A stretch of DNA of 16,226 bases from an uncultured Desulfobulbaceae bacterium (GTDB lineage Bacteria; Desulfobacterota; Desulfobulbia; Desulfobulbales; BM004). Location of the stretch: positions 1 to 16,226 of the forward strand of contig CAMYJP010000023.1 of NCBI GenBank assembly GCA_947258675.1. The letters run 5' to 3'. Shown one piece after another: positions 15,188 through 16,226 of the stretch (position 1 is the first letter of the stretch; each line of letters begins with the position of its first letter). The notes beneath the pieces were generated by a model, which was not told where the DNA came from, searched no databases, and saw only the letters and a program-made list of their open reading frames with translations. The position numbers were made by a program, and so were the translations under genes.

Positions 15188-15952
15188 ATGCAATCTAATT
15201 TGAAACACAAAATGTTCATGGGAATTGGGAGTTTTATGGTCCCGATACCTCAAGCGATATCTGGAAAAGGGCTGAAAAGAGGCGTATTAGGCGCCAAAGC
15301 AAAGGCAGATATTTTATCGACAGAAGAACGTAGGGTTCATCATTTCATTGTCAAGAAAATAGCGGTTGCCAAAAAACCGATAACAGCTGAGTCTGTTTCT
15401 GAAGAGCTTGATGTACAGGCGAAAAGGGTTGAGAAAATTATTGACAAACTTGAGGCAATGAAAACGTTTCTTTATCGAAGCGATGGAAAAGGAGTAAATT
15501 GGGCCTACCCCCTTTCGCTTGAAAATACAGATCACAGAATGACCGTTAGCACTGGTGAACAGTTTTTCGCAGCCTGAGCAGTAGACGCTTTTGCGACTCC
15601 CTTCGTGTATGGGAGATTACGAAACCAGAAATTGAATTTTTCAGTCAATTCAAGATGTGCTAACACCGGCAGACAAATACAAATCGAACTCGATAGTGAC
15701 TTGAATATTACCAGCGTTACTGAAGGCTCCCACCCCATATACTGCCTGGCCTTAATGAATACTGACCGGATGAAAGAACCAAGTATTGTCGATATCTTTT
15801 GACGAAAGTCACTTTTCTTCTGGTCAGAAGAGGATGCAAGAAAATTTCAAAAGAGAACGCGTCAACTGAAATTCTATATGAACGTTACTCCAGTGTCTCT
15901 CGGAAGTATCAAAAAAATCCAGTCAGCGATTTTTGGTTTTGATATAGAATAA
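15188..15952 (+). CDS. MerB-like organometal lyase, probable double-selenocysteine protein (TGA at 15575 and 15800 recoded)
   Basis: Conventional reading gives a 129-residue winged-helix protein stopping at TGA 15575-15577. The same frame continues through TGA 15800-15802 to TAA 15950-15952, making 254 residues of MerB type. An N-terminal extension (1-45) is followed by a winged helix (about 45-95), then NWAYPLSLENTDHRMTV, then the catalytic core FFAA-U130-AVDAF. MerB of plasmid R831b has AWCALDTL there, so U130 equals catalytic C96 and D133 equals D99. SRCANTG (C157) matches SHCAATG (C117). DIF-U205-RKSLFFWSEEDA matches SFCCHVHFFAS, so U205 equals catalytic C159. Each TGA precedes a SECIS-like hairpin. 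MerB enzymes cleave carbon-mercury bonds; selenols would bind Hg strongly. GGGAGGA supports ATG 15188, 18 bases after the pump gene. I recall a proposed selenium-assisted organometal system with a MerB-like member, SaoL; membership is unverified. A decayed pseudogene is the alternative. Confidence 0.8.
15591..15623 (+). promoter_or_regulatory. SECIS-like hairpin for the first TGA
   Basis: CTCCC (15597-15601) pairs with GGGAG (15611-15615) around TTCGTGTAT. A short lower stem (CG at 15594-15595 with CG at 15620-15621, flanked by TT and AA) extends it. The apical-loop G lies 28 bases after TGA 15575-15577, within the 16-37 base range usual for bacterial SECIS elements. The stem is modest, so on its own it would be weak evidence. 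Confidence 0.5.
15813..15834 (+). promoter_or_regulatory. SECIS-like hairpin for the second TGA, GGUC loop
   Basis: TCTTCT (15816-15821) and AGAAGA (15826-15831) form a perfect six-pair stem around GGTC. Two wobble pairs and one A-T pair extend it to nine. The GGTC occupies bases 20-23 after TGA 15800-15802. In the E. coli fdhF SECIS the loop GGUC sits at bases 19-22 after its UGA, a strikingly close match. The loop identity and spacing are seen directly; function is inferred. Confidence 0.66.
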
Positions 15953-16038
15953 ATAAGGATGCCGGTGCAGATAGTATTCTAGAAAAGCCCTTTTCAACTG
16001 AACAATTGTTGAACATTATCAAAGTTCCACTTCAATAA
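15943..16038 (+). pseudogene. Remnant of a response-regulator receiver domain (C-terminal end)
   Basis: The frame from 15943 to the TAA at 16036-16038 encodes DAGADSILEKPFSTEQLL followed by NIIKVPLQ. This is the typical last strand-helix of a CheY-like receiver, with the conserved KPF lysine. There is no start codon and no upstream part: the preceding codon in frame is a stop (15940-15942), and the stretch begins within the end of the MerB-like frame. It is therefore a broken relic, probably of a two-component protein replaced or deleted when the operon was rearranged. Confidence 0.5.
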
Positions 16039-16086
16039 TAAAGCGGCAGGAAGATTCACTAGTGACTATCTCTCTGAAAGATTTGA

Positions 16087-16226
16087 TCAACTGCTAACCA
16101 TGGCACAGGTTGTTTTTCTTTTGACGATCAATTGATATTCCTTTTCAGAAATTGAAGTGTTTCTGTTTTTTAGCATGAATACAATACAATCCTGGCAGAT
16201 GTTAAATGCACTTCTATAATCATCAA
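16087..16226 (-). CDS. Possible partial gene at the right edge, unknown
   Basis: On the minus strand a frame is open from the window edge for 45 codons to a TGA at 16087-16089. Its product includes FNICQDCIVFML (a CxxC pair), then ISEKEYQLIVKRKTT and the end CAMVSS. I do not recognise a family. The length alone is not significant in AT-rich DNA, but the residue mix looks protein-like. If real, it converges on the MerB-like operon and most of it lies outside the window. Confidence 0.3.
   Translation of the reverse strand, partial: DDYRSAFNICQDCIVFMLKNRNTSISEKEYQLIVKRKTTCAMVSS

Noticed and set aside
15575..15802. Simple pseudogene explanation (two nonsense mutations) for the MerB-like gene
   Set aside because: Kept as the alternative but not preferred. 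The only two stops are both TGA, both sit at catalytic cysteines, both have SECIS-like hairpins, and the rest of the 254-codon frame is intact.

Overview
The window looks like chromosomal DNA of a sulfate-reducer-type deltaproteobacterium (Desulfobacterota). It has moderate to low G+C, a free-standing methyltransferase-type corrinoid protein, a multi-PAS hybrid kinase beginning with a KPTYEELE-type leader, sigma-54 control, and what appears to be a selenoprotein gene. The lineage is inferred from gene content and style only.

Left part (1-5280): a minus-strand corrinoid-binding protein whose cobalt-ligand histidine is replaced by glutamine, with a terminator downstream and an unusual inverted repeat upstream. 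It is followed by single genes: a methyl-accepting chemotaxis protein, a TerC/YgdQ-type membrane protein, a small PilZ-domain protein (minus strand) and a small SpoIIAA/STAS-like protein. Middle (5551-10116): a soluble hybrid sensor kinase with three PAS domains and a receiver, convergent with a sigma-54 enhancer-binding regulator that has two GAF domains.

Right part (10117-15952): the regulator diverges from an operon. Between them lie a 38-bp palindrome (probable activator site) and a good -24/-12 promoter. The operon runs: 95-aa protein of unknown function, RND periplasmic adaptor, RND pump, MerB-like protein. The first two junctions are 4-base ATGA overlaps. The pump frame is broken by a 55-bp imperfect tandem duplication, which is either a real lesion or an assembly artefact.

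The most interesting item is the last operon gene (15188-15952). It ends early at a TGA, but the same frame continues through a second TGA to a TAA, giving a 254-residue MerB (organomercurial lyase) homologue. The two TGA codons fall exactly where MerB has its two catalytic cysteines (C96 and C159 of the plasmid R831b enzyme), and the catalytic aspartate is kept. Each TGA is followed at the right distance by a SECIS-like hairpin; the second has a GGUC loop at almost the same distance from UGA as in E. coli fdhF. I read it as a double-selenocysteine organometal lyase in a sigma-54-controlled operon with an efflux pump. Downstream are a receiver-domain remnant and the edge of a possible minus-strand gene.
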